64,000 bases of DNA from Deltaproteobacteria bacterium (GTDB lineage: Bacteria; Myxococcota_A; UBA9042; DTJE01). The first letter of the stretch is position 1; each line of letters opens with the position of its first letter. Both the position numbers and the translations under genes were made by a program. Below, piece by piece: positions 17,401 through 24,648 of this stretch. The stretch is from contig JAKPTZ010000095.1 in NCBI GenBank assembly GCA_029555025.1, forward strand, positions 1 to 64,000, read 5' to 3'. The notes under the pieces were generated by a model that worked only from the letters and a program-made list of their open reading frames with translations, made no database searches and was not told the DNA's origin.

Positions 17401-19973
17401 CTGTCGTATTCGTCCATTGAAACCAGACCTGATCTGTAGGCCCCGGCGTAGTCCTCGTTGCAGTTCGGCTTTATGTCGATGCCGCAGTAGTAGTAGCCGT
17501 TGATGTTTCCGGGGGTATTGCAGACGCTCTGAACCGCGATCGGCAGGGTGTCGCAGAAGCCGTACGCGCCGACGTCCTGGGCGCCGGTCACGAACGGGGC
17601 CTGATCGAGGGGCGCGCCGTCGAGGTACGAAACCGGATATCCGTGGAACGACCACGTCTGGCTGTACGCGTCCTCGTCGTAGTAGCACATGTAGATTCTG
17701 GTCCAGGCGCAGGCATCGACCGTGGCCGGCGGCATTTCGCCGGGAACGTTCGACTGGAACATGAGCTGCCCGTTCTGGGGCGAGCACGCCCTGCCGTCCT
17801 GCGGACACTTGTAGAACTTCGCCTTGACAAACTTGTTGGCGCGACCGGGGCCCACCTTGACGTCATCGATGCGCCACGAATCCATCATGTACGTTGAACC
17901 CGGGGTCGTATCGACCATGAAGCCGATCTTCAGGGTCGGTGAAAACTTCACCGCGTCCGGGAGTTCGACGGAAACAAGCCGGTATTCGAGGTCGGTCGCG
18001 ACCGATTCTTCCCAAACGACCAGGCCGTTGAACAGGTCGGACGAGTCCGATGCCACGACCTTCAGCTTGATGATCTGGCCTGGGGCCGAATGCTTGTATG
18101 CCATCCTGAACTGAAGCGTCGTCTTCAGGAGCTTGGAGTTGAAACCGTCCTTGCCCGCGGTGACGCCGTCAAGGGTCGGGGTGATCGCGATTGTCTTCAC
18201 GACGATTGTGGGCAGAGGATCCCAGGTGAAGGCCACATGGGTGTCCGGGCCAAGCGAACCTTCGGTCGTCTGGAGCCTCCAGTGCGCGGTGGCGTCGGTC
18301 TGCTGGTTGGCAATCGTCCATCCGATGGTCTGGAACGAATCCTGGCCGTCGAAGGTTTCGACATAGGGCAGGCCGAGCTTGCAACTGGCCAGATAGACGT
18401 GCTGGCAGGTGTAGCGATCGGTGACCGGATCGAGCATGCAGCGCTCGTCCGTGCAGACGTTGCCGTCGTCGTTGTTGGCGCGGCAGAATGCATGGTCGGT
18501 GCAGCAGGCCGTCGAATTCCAAGGATGCCTGCAGCTTCCAAGGTGGCACGTGTCGGTGGTGCACGGGTCGCCGTCGTCACAGTCTTCCGCCGTATTGCAG
18601 CATCCGTAATTCAGGATTTCATTGGTGCACTGATGATTCCAGCACAGGTCGTACGTACATTCGTTGCCGTCGTCGCATTCCGAATGGAGGTTGCAGCAGC
18701 CATCGACCGCGGGACCAACATCGCAGAGATTGGTTCCCATGTTGCAGAAGTCGGGGGTACAGAACTTCTTGTCGTCGCACTGCGCGTTGGCGAAGGCGAC
18801 GCGCTCATCCGGGCTCGACCAGGGCAGTCCCGTGACGGGGTTGCCGGATTCCGGGGCATAGCAGCACCCGGGGTTGACGATGTACGCCGAGAACCGGCAG
18901 CGATTCTGGACGCAGTACTCAATGTTGCAGGGATTGTCGTCGGCGCAGTCGGCGACGGTCTCGCAGCAGAATTCGATTTCGTCATTGGTGCAGGTGAGGG
19001 TCTGCAGGTTGCAGACGTCCTGGGTGCAGACGTCGCCGTCGTTGCACATCGAATTGGACGTGCAGCATCCGGGCTTGGGAACGTTGACGCAGACGCCTGC
19101 GTCGCAGGAGTCCCAGGTGCAGACGTTGGCATCGTAACAAGCCGGGTGTTCCTGTTCCTCGTAACCGTCGTTCTTGGCGCCCGGGGTTCCCTTGTCGCCG
19201 CCGCCGAAGGCCGCCGAGGAGACGGTCCAGTTCGATGCGTCCCATTCGGCCGGATCTGACGGATTCTCCGGGAAAACGATCTGGGAATTGTCCAGGAAGG
19301 GATGCTTCAGGACGATCGATGCCCCGGCCGGTGCCGAAGTGGCGAAGCCCTCGGCCGGACCGAAAGCGACCCTGTCGATTTCCGCCAGGGACGGATCCAG
19401 CAGCAGAAGGGTGTCACCGCCGTTCTGAAGCACGAAGTTCGAAAGCGTGTAGGCGCAGGTGACGCCGCCGTTCTGCAGCGGATCCCCGTTTCTGCAGAGA
19501 ACCGCGTAACCGCCCGGCGGAACCACGACGCTGCTGACAATCTTGTGGATTCCAGGCCCGTCCTCGGCGATGTACCAGTCGATCAGATCAACCGGCGTCG
19601 AGGTCGGGTTATAGATTTCCACCCATTCGCCCGCCGCATCGCCAACGGCCACCGGGTCAATCATGATTTCGTTGATGACCGGGTGCTGGACGGTTGGCTC
19701 GCACGTCTTGATGTCGCGCGGAACAAGGGCGCGCTCGACGTTTCCACCCTCGGTCGCGGCCGGTTCGACGGGCTCGGCCGCCTGTTCCTGGCCGGCCCTG
19801 GCCGCGTCTTCCTGGCCTGCGTCGGCAACGACCGCGTCGGCTGCCGCGTCACCGGGCAACTGGACGGCCGATACCTGCGGGGCAACGCCGTTCGGGCCGG
19901 CTTCGTTACAGCCGGAAACGGCCCCGGCCACAAAAACGGCCAGAATCGCAATGGAGAATGGGTGGAGCTTCAT
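11436..19973 (-). CDS. Giant multidomain Cys-rich lipoprotein (2,845 aa)
   Basis: I start at ATG 19973: it has AAGGAGGCGCC before it and opens a lipoprotein signal (MKLHPFSIAI...VSGC, Cys22), whereas the track adds 27 residues upstream. Approximate order: acidic linker to 95; lamin-tail-like domain 98-215 (VNEIMIDP, EWVEIYNPT); Cys-rich 'DxCTxDxC' repeats 278-528; a beta-sandwich resembling MAM or choice-of-anchor modules 535-715; a Rossmann/GATase-like segment 875-1100 (VLLEDGYIIWSPNG, YLEGGDFFY); three P-proprotein-like domains near 1165-1290, 1402-1525 and 1925-2062 (MTHEYRGDVRLTVTSP, TTHEAAGDLRVEL, QHEALGDLQINLIDP), with Cys-rich repeats between them; a PPC-like domain 2068-2195; then four CC-rich modules to the end. 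It is predicted to be lipid-anchored and displayed at the surface, stabilised by disulfides. Adhesive or structural roles are guesses. Almost all Cys codons are TGC. Confidence 0.9.
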   Translation of the reverse strand: MKLHPFSIAILAVFVAGAVSGCNEAGPNGVAPQVSAVQLPGDAAADAVVADAGQEDAARAGQEQAAEPVEPAATEGGNVERALVPRDIKTCEPTVQHPVINEIMIDPVAVGDAAGEWVEIYNPTSTPVDLIDWYIAEDGPGIHKIVSSVVVPPGGYAVLCRNGDPLQNGGVTCAYTLSNFVLQNGGDTLLLLDPSLAEIDRVAFGPAEGFATSAPAGASIVLKHPFLDNSQIVFPENPSDPAEWDASNWTVSSAAFGGGDKGTPGAKNDGYEEQEHPACYDANVCTWDSCDAGVCVNVPKPGCCTSNSMCNDGDVCTQDVCNLQTLTCTNDEIEFCCETVADCADDNPCNIEYCVQNRCRFSAYIVNPGCCYAPESGNPVTGLPWSSPDERVAFANAQCDDKKFCTPDFCNMGTNLCDVGPAVDGCCNLHSECDDGNECTYDLCWNHQCTNEILNYGCCNTAEDCDDGDPCTTDTCHLGSCRHPWNSTACCTDHAFCRANNDDGNVCTDERCMLDPVTDRYTCQHVYLASCKLGLPYVETFDGQDSFQTIGWTIANQQTDATAHWRLQTTEGSLGPDTHVAFTWDPLPTIVVKTIAITPTLDGVTAGKDGFNSKLLKTTLQFRMAYKHSAPGQIIKLKVVASDSSDLFNGLVVWEESVATDLEYRLVSVELPDAVKFSPTLKIGFMVDTTPGSTYMMDSWRIDDVKVGPGRANKFVKAKFYKCPQDGRACSPQNGQLMFQSNVPGEMPPATVDACAWTRIYMCYYDEDAYSQTWSFHGYPVSYLDGAPLDQAPFVTGAQDVGAYGFCDTLPIAVQSVCNTPGNINGYYYCGIDIKPNCNEDYAGAYRSGLVSMDEYDRTGVSELHSPFESLTKFDLTVLLEDGYIIWSPNGVADPSAVAIKDAIKAAGRRAQIIKDLSMVSDLTKYDGVFAVLGVKGRYTALSPMNAARLRLFLDQGGKVYLEGGDFFYNAAGSQAPTVLHPYFKAQATSDGGVMRMAGPIEGKNFLHGATFGLLDLATVNSWIDKLVHTPEGGGREIFRNANPADPFAVAVSYEQEVAPDVKYRTIASSLPFGALVESGTTKAQLMALYLNFLENGYPPCTTVENCEDFEVCTTDYCSASVCANLPITGCVPCKDDRYRPDGSPSCGINQACDVSVGYCVDIPGFRWDAECDTDFGAAPVSATCTINVDANGVMDSSNFKVAMTHEYRGDVRLTVTSPAGTTARLRSESMIDSKRTVYETYDIGVVPSEPVTIFDGEPSAGTWTVVAQDMDPTLANGNLEGWNLFGELSDVACTDSADCPQSLCQVATCTDSICVFTPRNCDDERSCTIDSCNPATGECEYEVIQACGGPCMTHDDCFRNEVCLVSGSEDRVCDPASDIDPVSGEALCVCRAIEGQPYEYDWQTDLPAAIPDDEGVTPLIKVLNVNASGYVNKLKVKVKTTHEAAGDLRVELCHEGVCVRLRDARGGTNPGFHDVYEWDPVSGPGAIDNFRRLPVRGEWTLKVWDRVPERVGSLVYFNIYVVAAQCFNNAACDDNNLCTIDACLHPNEGGTCAHQAKQCEPSDNPCMANVCEPTTGVCGPKTAADGAPCDDGLFCTEDDFCRAGACTAGDAKVCTHLDGNCTVGECSEDLDQCIVVPAADGASCNDGEPCNAGDFCEAGACQPGPTLVCGCPSGQNSACLDDGNKCNGVDWICNADKMCELADDPVECPELGIPCRSNVCDPFDGACKMRSALNYVPCEDGLYCSVADYCLSGECTAGGARDCTSLDQDCKTGYCDEDANNCLPINKDDGTVCEKDGYGCSNDACLDGTCQFKQVVDCSDTGDECNEGICQNMGWGGYVCAKGAFPDGTPCGDEPNPCTEDTCQLGICEHDLLMNCNGPCGGEHPFDAGDDDCGIEDSCDGGIAGDMQGGCTPTCPDGMCYQAASGNIDLTINERAGVGGCISSSVPVSTGFAFVSNAELKLKLQHEALGDLQINLIDPQGARHRIWHNLGESNDGFANTFDLSFPVPYPGIETSGQPMCALKGEQIDGIWTLQVCDTAEGNSGVLQKWSLYLKGSDDVNLNKGHRCDDAIDLGNQDVNPAIFVDGTLECALDTVNDSGCGGVTGPDRMYKFNLTTKKRVTIKLLPVPGHRLILFMKGAENGTCAAGSMRCGETTDDQPSTIDMQLDPGEYFLGVDSNDGMFGYTPFRFELRVKTLLDNGADCVDDVLGEQDLDCGSLHCQNGFCCDEGDCCPSEAWEFGGDGFDPNELKLDPDWIVTDAVCPAQYKEDAICNDPDMTDPQNPINFCQGQRWDARCVNNQCVKTEVADDTACDDTVESDRCGYYHSENCGDDGPLPPAVQTKPDCLTYCTSDTDCDANAHCDPLVATDPDPAPELRQMYCVADLPNGAASNEDSDCASGHSQNGYCCRAGDCCPTDDQFGAMECPAQYTTPASCDTVRDPLTDEMVCEGHRRDPVCVDNICGDEQVRDDCRCGGAIADNCGAFLPARCPLSPTTDCPGAEWGVEWVSGGTVCLTSCLTNGVPDDSLCDDDARCDWDEDDPTNAICIPLVPNGGPCLEDLECLNQQWLPGGIGHCQNGFCCDFGDCCSRRNDCPTETPRGDYWGAPVCSDFTTCQGLEKLATCNDFRCGSEYLPEDTACVFDIGQPSDDCGFYKPVFCNGQVDQIDPPCPTTCLEAGTGVELDSMCDDNAHCDPVGPTYTNAICMADLANDQPCDEDSDCTSTFCQAGYCCDIGGCCAGCKVTNATPSFGNAGYEGPFSTESGYVQFAPTVPLAERPATGGRTVGMELGTFESVTVVTGCWDRIQGQSETDVDCGGRVCPKCTAGKKCIYNRDCLSNNCNAGTCL
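11762..13315 (-). repeat. Four tandem CC-rich modules in the giant lipoprotein
   Basis: Four segments share the core C-Q-(N/A)-G-(F/Y)-C-C-(D/R)-x-G-(D/G)-C-C: near 13315-13277 (CQNGFCCDEGDCC), 12770-12730 (SQNGYCCRAGDCC), 12252-12210 (CQNGFCCDFGDCC) and 11802-11762 (CQAGYCCDIGGCC). The cores are spaced roughly 450-550 bp apart. After the first three cores the protein continues with a 'CP..Y/CP.ET...C...RC' region; the last module instead ends in a different C-terminal domain. This looks like in-gene duplication of a unit of about 170-180 residues. Confidence 0.7.
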
Positions 19974-20310
19974 GGCGCCTCCTTGTCCGACGTCAAGGCC
20001 GGACACGCAAACATTGCACACCGGACATCCGGGGTGCCCTGGGCAAACATGCATTTACCCAAAAAAATCAAAACTTTAAGAACAAAACGCAACAACGTTC
20101 GGCGCGGAAAAATTCCCGCCGGGGCTCGATAACAGCATCTTTTGTGCCAACATGTTCCTCGTTCAACCGTAATGTTTCGATTCCCGGAAACCCCGCTTCG
20201 CTGATCCGGTTTGTCGTTTCGGTTCCGATTCGGTTTATAATGCTTCCCGTTCGGAGTGGTCCCGGATCGACCGGGAAGCCGGACGGAATGAACGACCTGT
20301 GGAGGAAAAC
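19974..20310. other. Divergent intergenic region with an AT-rich island
   Basis: No gene is seen in these 337 bases. They hold the ribosome binding site of the giant gene, an AT-rich tract at about 20055-20100 (including aaaaaaatcaaaactttaagaacaaaa) in otherwise GC-rich DNA, and the promoter of the small lipoprotein on the plus strand. I could not assign a convincing -35/-10 pair to the giant gene. Confidence 0.6.
20211..20241 (+). promoter_or_regulatory. Promoter for the small lipoprotein gene
   Basis: TTGTCG (20211-20216) and a perfect TATAAT (20236-20241) are separated by 19 bp, which is slightly long. The start codon lies about 70 bases downstream. Confidence 0.45.
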
Positions 20311-20811
20311 ATGAGCAGATACTCTGGCGTGCTTCTTGTTGCTATGGTGGCGCTGGCCTTTTCAGCCTGCGGGGAAAAACCGGCCGGCACGAAGACGGCA
20401 GCTCCCGAACCGGCCGCGGAAGCCCGGCCCGAGACAGCGCCCGCACCCGCCGCCGAACCGGTGAAACAGGCAGATCCGCAGGCCGCCGCTGCCACTCCGG
20501 AAGCCGCAAAGGCGGCCGAACCCGAAAAGCCGGCAGAAGCGGCCGCCGCCGAGGAATCACCGGACGACCCCGACGACGACTCGACATGGGACGATTCAAA
20601 GGCAGCCAACGTGGATCGTGACAAGCTTGCAAAGGCTTACCAGGAAGTCTATTGCGCGCAGAAGAAGGGCGAAATGGACAAGCTGCTCGATATCTACAAG
20701 GCCAACGGTTTCGAAAAGCCGGAAGATTTCATATCGACGTGGGTTGAAGTGGCCAGGGATACGGCCTGGGTGACGAAGGTCGCGACGGATGCCGCCGCCC
20801 GCTGCAAATAA
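20311..20811 (+). CDS. Small Ala/Glu/Pro-rich lipoprotein
   Basis: A 166-residue protein with a lipoprotein-type signal (MSRYSGVLLVAM...FSACG). The mature region begins with a low-complexity Ala-Glu-Pro-Lys stretch (about residues 28-95) and an acidic patch (DDPDDDSTWDD). A helical C-terminal domain of ~70 residues follows, with paired Cys (YCAQKKGEMDKL ... AARCK). I chose ATG 20311 over the track's GTG 20299 because GGAGGAAAAC precedes it. It is convergent with the B12 operon, whose last stop codon lies 12 bases away. No family is recognised. The C-terminal 'L(A/D)...DKLAKAYQEVYCAQKKGE' pattern, a short helical Cys-bearing domain after a linker, suggests a periplasmic anchored helical module. 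Confidence 0.8.
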   Translation: MSRYSGVLLVAMVALAFSACGEKPAGTKTAAPEPAAEARPETAPAPAAEPVKQADPQAAAATPEAAKAAEPEKPAEAAAAEESPDDPDDDSTWDDSKAANVDRDKLAKAYQEVYCAQKKGEMDKLLDIYKANGFEKPEDFISTWVEVARDTAWVTKVATDAAARCK

Positions 20812-20823
20812 CGGCCTGCGGAT

Positions 20824-21618
20824 TCATTCCGGACTTTTCATCGGCACAACGAAAAGCCTTCCGTTAAGTTCGTTCCTTCCGACGTAGAAATCGCACCGAA
20901 AAACGTCCTTCAGCGCCTGGTACCGCATCACTTCCTCGGGTGTCCCGAAGCCGACCACGGCACCCTGGTTGAGCAGCATCACCCTGTCACACACCAGAAG
21001 GGCAAGGTTCAGGTCGTGCATGGCCGCGACTATGCTGACTCCGTCCCGCCTGGCCATCGAAGCAAGTCCGTCAAGCATCCTGACGGCCTGCGACGCGTCA
21101 AGGTTGGCTGCCGGCTCGTCCAGCAGCAGCAGCCTGGATTCCTGGGCAAGGGCCCTGGCTATCAGAACCCTCCTCTGTTCGCCGGCGGAAAGTTCGGTGT
21201 AACGGCGGTCGGCAAACTGGGCCACGCCCGAGAACTCCATGGCCGAAGCGACCGATTCGCGATCGCGGGCCGATTCAAAGACACCTTCCAGGTGACAGGT
21301 GCGGCCAAGGGATACAAGTTCCCTTACGGTCAGCGGAAACCCGACATGAAGCGCGGCGGGGAGGAAAGCTGCAAGCCGGGCGGCCCGCCTTCTGGAAACC
21401 CTGGACGGGTCAAGACCGAAGGAAAGCACACGTCCGGCGTCAGGCCTGATGAATCCCGCGGCAGTGCGGAGAATGGTCGATTTTCCGGCCCCGTTCGGCC
21501 CCAGGATGCCGACGAACTCGCCGGGCGCGAAGGTCGCGGAAATGTCCTTCAGGACTCTTTCGGCCGAACCTGGCCACGAAAAGGAAACGGAATCGAGATT
21601 CAGGGGAACCTGCGTCAC
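20824..21618 (-). CDS. btuD: B12 ABC transporter ATP-binding protein
   Basis: A 264-residue ATPase of the FecE/BtuD/HemV group that powers import across the inner membrane. The Walker A is GPNGAGKS (residues 40-47), the signature LSAGEQRRVLIARALA, Walker B LLLLDEPAANLD, and the switch His is in AAMHDLNLAL. The GTG start lies in a 4-bp GTGA overlap with the permease stop codon, implying translational coupling. It is the last gene of the riboswitch-controlled btuB operon, so cobalamin (or a cobinamide) is the expected substrate. Confidence 0.92.
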   Translation of the reverse strand: MTQVPLNLDSVSFSWPGSAERVLKDISATFAPGEFVGILGPNGAGKSTILRTAAGFIRPDAGRVLSFGLDPSRVSRRRAARLAAFLPAALHVGFPLTVRELVSLGRTCHLEGVFESARDRESVASAMEFSGVAQFADRRYTELSAGEQRRVLIARALAQESRLLLLDEPAANLDASQAVRMLDGLASMARRDGVSIVAAMHDLNLALLVCDRVMLLNQGAVVGFGTPEEVMRYQALKDVFRCDFYVGRNELNGRLFVVPMKSPE

Positions 21619-22616
21619 CTTGCCCCCCTTCGAAGCAGCCAGACGAACACCGGCCCGCCGATTATCGCGGTCATCACGCCAACCGGCGCCTCGGTTTCAA
21701 ATACCGGGAAGAGCATCCTGGTGGCAACGTCGGCCAGGACCAGGAATGAGGCGCCGGTCAGGATCGATGCAGGTATCGCGAACCTGTGATCCGAACCGAC
21801 CAGGACTCGAACGCCGTGCGGCACTATCAGCCCGACGAAGCCGATCATCCCCGCGACCGAAACGGCCGAAGCAACGAGAAGCGAGCCCGCCACCAGGACA
21901 ATCCTGGTGGTTGAAGCGGTATCGACCCCGACCGACGCGGCGTCTTCCTCGCCGACCGAAAGCGCGTTCAGCGCCGGGGCCTGGCGGAACAGGATGATGG
22001 AACCGACGATGGTCATCCCCACGGACATGGACACAGCAACCGGGCCCCTGACGTCGGAAGACAGCGTGCCCATCAGCCACATCAGCATTTCCTGTGCCTT
22101 CTGGGCCCGGACCACGGACTTCATGAACATGATCACGGCAGACGCGAAAGTGTTGAAAATCACTCCGACAAGAAGCACTTCCCAGACGTTGACGCGCCCG
22201 CGGGAATCCCTTGAAAGCCACCAGGTTCCGGCAATGGCCAGAAGCCCGAACACGAATGCGAGGATCGAGACGCCGGCCTGACCGGCGACCGCGGCGACGG
22301 GAAGGATCATCGCCAGGGTGCCGCCGATCGCCGAGCCGCCGGCGACGCCGATCACGTACGGATCTGCCAGCGGATTCTTCAGGATGGCCTGAAAGGCCAG
22401 CCCGGCTGCGGCAAGCGAGGCGCCGACAGAGGCCCCGAGAATTGTTCGGGGCAGGCGTTCCCTCAGGAGTATGGCCTTGTCGGCGGCATCGTGACTGGTT
22501 CCCGACAGTATCCCGAATATGTCGATGCTGGATGCGCCGAAAAGGATCGAAAGAATCATCGAGCCAATCAGCAGGATCAGCATTGACGAAAGCATCAACG
22601 GCCTTGGAATCTTCAC
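21615..22616 (-). CDS. btuC: B12 ABC transporter permease (FecCD family)
   Basis: A 333-residue polytopic permease with about nine to ten membrane segments. The family blocks LRERLPRTILGASVGASLAAAGLAFQAILKNPLADPYVIG and the coupling-helix region VAGMIGFVGLIVPHGVRVLVG are clear. The track ORF starts far upstream inside btuF. I chose GTG 22616, which overlaps the btuF stop as GTGA and has GGAGG ten bases upstream, giving normal family length. It forms the transmembrane channel with BtuD and receives substrate from BtuF. Confidence 0.9.
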   Translation of the reverse strand: MKIPRPLMLSSMLILLIGSMILSILFGASSIDIFGILSGTSHDAADKAILLRERLPRTILGASVGASLAAAGLAFQAILKNPLADPYVIGVAGGSAIGGTLAMILPVAAVAGQAGVSILAFVFGLLAIAGTWWLSRDSRGRVNVWEVLLVGVIFNTFASAVIMFMKSVVRAQKAQEMLMWLMGTLSSDVRGPVAVSMSVGMTIVGSIILFRQAPALNALSVGEEDAASVGVDTASTTRIVLVAGSLLVASAVSVAGMIGFVGLIVPHGVRVLVGSDHRFAIPASILTGASFLVLADVATRMLFPVFETEAPVGVMTAIIGGPVFVWLLRRGAR

Positions 22617-23473
22617 TTCCCGGCACCTCCGCGCAAGGCCGCCCTCACGGCATCGCCCAGCCGTGCAGCGGCCCCGAGGGCTCCTGGCGACGGCAGGAGT
22701 ATGGCGTCGTCGGGCATCCGCACCACCGATGCATTGACCCCGGCATCGGAAAGCAGGTCGGCGGAAGGTTCTCCACCGGCGATTCCGTCGATGATCACGT
22801 CGGGGGCCGCCCGGATGACCTGCTCGAGCGACCATGTGGGAAAACCGCCCCTGCTGGAAACAACCACGTTCTGAAGCCCCATGGCTTCAAGCAGTTCGCC
22901 CTGGAATGACAGATCGGAGGCCACCACCAGCGGCTTGGTTCCGACAACGAAAAGCACCCTGACCGGGTTCCCTGGCTGTCGCAGGCCTTTCAGATCCTCG
23001 TCAAATCGCGCCAGCAGCCGGCTTGCCTCGTTCTGCCTGCCGACGGCCGCACCGATATCCGCAATGCCGCGACGGACATCGTCAAGATTTTCAAAATCGA
23101 GCGGCAGCAACCGGGCACCGGCAGCCGAGCACAGATCGGCCAGACGCCCCTTCAGGACTGCGGGGGAACCTATTACCAGGGTTGGCCTCAAGGCAACCAC
23201 CGCCTCGGCCGACACGTCCAGAATGCCACCCACCCGAGGCAGATCCGCCAACGCCGCAGGCAGCCTGCAGTATCGCGTCGCACCCGCCAGATCCGAACCT
23301 GCGCCCAGATCCAGCAGTATGGACGTCGCGCTGGGAATCAACGATACAACCCTGGCCGTCGAGCTGGAAGGCGCGATTGAAGGCGGTGATGCCGGATCCT
23401 TCCCGCAGCCGGCGACGAACGCCATCGCCACGCACGCAATCACGACTGGACCGGGGCGTTGTCGGCGGTTCAT
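22613..23473 (-). CDS. btuF: B12-binding periplasmic lipoprotein
   Basis: A 286-residue class III substrate-binding protein. It has a lipoprotein signal (FVAGC, Cys23), so it is anchored rather than freely soluble as in E. coli. The two-lobed BtuF/FhuD layout is visible: RVVSLIPSATSILLDLG opens lobe 1, and GATRYC with RVGGILDVSAEAVVALRPTLVIG follows. A connecting helix lies around residues 145-170, and lobe 2 runs to APDVIIDGIAGG. The ATG overlaps the stop of the propeller gene by 4 bp. Position in the cobalamin riboswitch operon fixes its likely ligand. Confidence 0.9.
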   Translation of the reverse strand: MNRRQRPGPVVIACVAMAFVAGCGKDPASPPSIAPSSSTARVVSLIPSATSILLDLGAGSDLAGATRYCRLPAALADLPRVGGILDVSAEAVVALRPTLVIGSPAVLKGRLADLCSAAGARLLPLDFENLDDVRRGIADIGAAVGRQNEASRLLARFDEDLKGLRQPGNPVRVLFVVGTKPLVVASDLSFQGELLEAMGLQNVVVSSRGGFPTWSLEQVIRAAPDVIIDGIAGGEPSADLLSDAGVNASVVRMPDDAILLPSPGALGAAARLGDAVRAALRGGAGK

Positions 23474-24648
23474 TTTATCTCCAGGATGTCCGGATCATCC
23501 ATGCGAACCCTGACCACGGAAGAGGACTTCAGGCAGGTAAGCCAGATTTCGATTGAGTCCCCGACAATCCCGCCGTCAAGTTCCCACGGATTGCAGTTGA
23601 CCGGCAAGCCCGTCCTTCGCACAGGTTCATCCCCGGAAGGGTCGATGACTGCCAGGCTGTTGTCACCGGAGCACACGACGTGAAGCTTGCCGCCAATCAT
23701 CTTCATCCTGTTGGGAACGACCAGTCCGGCGGCCACTTCGGTCACCCCGCCCGCCGGCCCTGTCGCGGCATCGATGGACACAATCCGGCCGGCCATCCCA
23801 AGCAGAAGGAATATCCTGCCGCCGGCGTCATCAATCTCGACATCCAGGATTCCATCCAGCTGGCCTTCCATTCCGACACTGGCTGGAGCCCAGGGATCGT
23901 CCAGTACGCGACCGTCGATCCGGTCGATGAGCATGACCGTGTCCTGGTTGAACAAGGCTGCCACCATTGTGCCGGCCGGGCCGCGACCGATGGAGACCGT
24001 ATTCTGCCCGGAATCCGAAGAAATCATTATCGGATCCCCAGCCCCGCGAAGAAGCCGGCCTTCCCCGAGATCGGCAAGGAACAACGAGGCGGACGTGCCG
24101 CTTCCAAGCCATGCCCTGCCTTCATCAACCAGCATTCCGGATGGATACCCGACTATCGAACCTTCTGATGATGGGATCGGTATCAGAACACCTGGCTCAG
24201 ACGCGGAATCAATACCGTCCAGTTCAATCCCGGCGAGACCGCCCGATTCGGAAATCGTGACCAGGGAGGATACAGGATCGAACGTGGTTGATCCGGAACA
24301 TAGAACCCACAAGCGGCCACCGTATATGGCCATCTCCTGGGGATTTGGAAAAGGAACCGGAATACGGTTGACGACGCTGCCGGTCGATGAGTCGATAACC
24401 GTTATAAATCCGGCCTTGAAGACCAGGCTTGCCCCCTGGTACGCAAAATTTGCATTGGCAACAAAAACCCTGTCATTCCAAACAATTATACCTTCCGGAG
24501 ACGCCATATTAGTATCCGGGAGCGACAGCCCTGAATCGTCCGGCAACATGGATGAATCGGACGAACCGACGTTTCCATCGATGCACCCCGACAGGCCGAC
24601 GGCAACAAGAAGCCCTGCGGCGAAAAATCTGATGCAACCGAAAATCAT
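23470..24648 (-). CDS. YVTN/YncE-like beta-propeller lipoprotein of the B12 operon
   Basis: A 392-residue protein with a lipoprotein signal (VGLSGC, Cys22), a short Ser/Asp linker, then about six to seven repeated four-strand blade motifs. Examples are GIIVWNDRVFVANAN, FITVIDSSTGSVV, EMAIYGGRLWVLC and MKMIGGKLHVVC. This matches the YncE/YVTN propeller style. Its ATG overlaps the btuB stop by 4 bp (ATGA) and its own stop overlaps btuF, so it is translated as an integral part of the transport operon. Propeller lipoproteins beside btuB-like receptors are known in other phyla; a role as an outer-leaflet or periplasmic accessory that binds or hands over corrinoid is inference. Confidence 0.8.
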   Translation of the reverse strand: MIFGCIRFFAAGLLVAVGLSGCIDGNVGSSDSSMLPDDSGLSLPDTNMASPEGIIVWNDRVFVANANFAYQGASLVFKAGFITVIDSSTGSVVNRIPVPFPNPQEMAIYGGRLWVLCSGSTTFDPVSSLVTISESGGLAGIELDGIDSASEPGVLIPIPSSEGSIVGYPSGMLVDEGRAWLGSGTSASLFLADLGEGRLLRGAGDPIMISSDSGQNTVSIGRGPAGTMVAALFNQDTVMLIDRIDGRVLDDPWAPASVGMEGQLDGILDVEIDDAGGRIFLLLGMAGRIVSIDAATGPAGGVTEVAAGLVVPNRMKMIGGKLHVVCSGDNSLAVIDPSGDEPVRRTGLPVNCNPWELDGGIVGDSIEIWLTCLKSSSVVRVRMDDPDILEIK

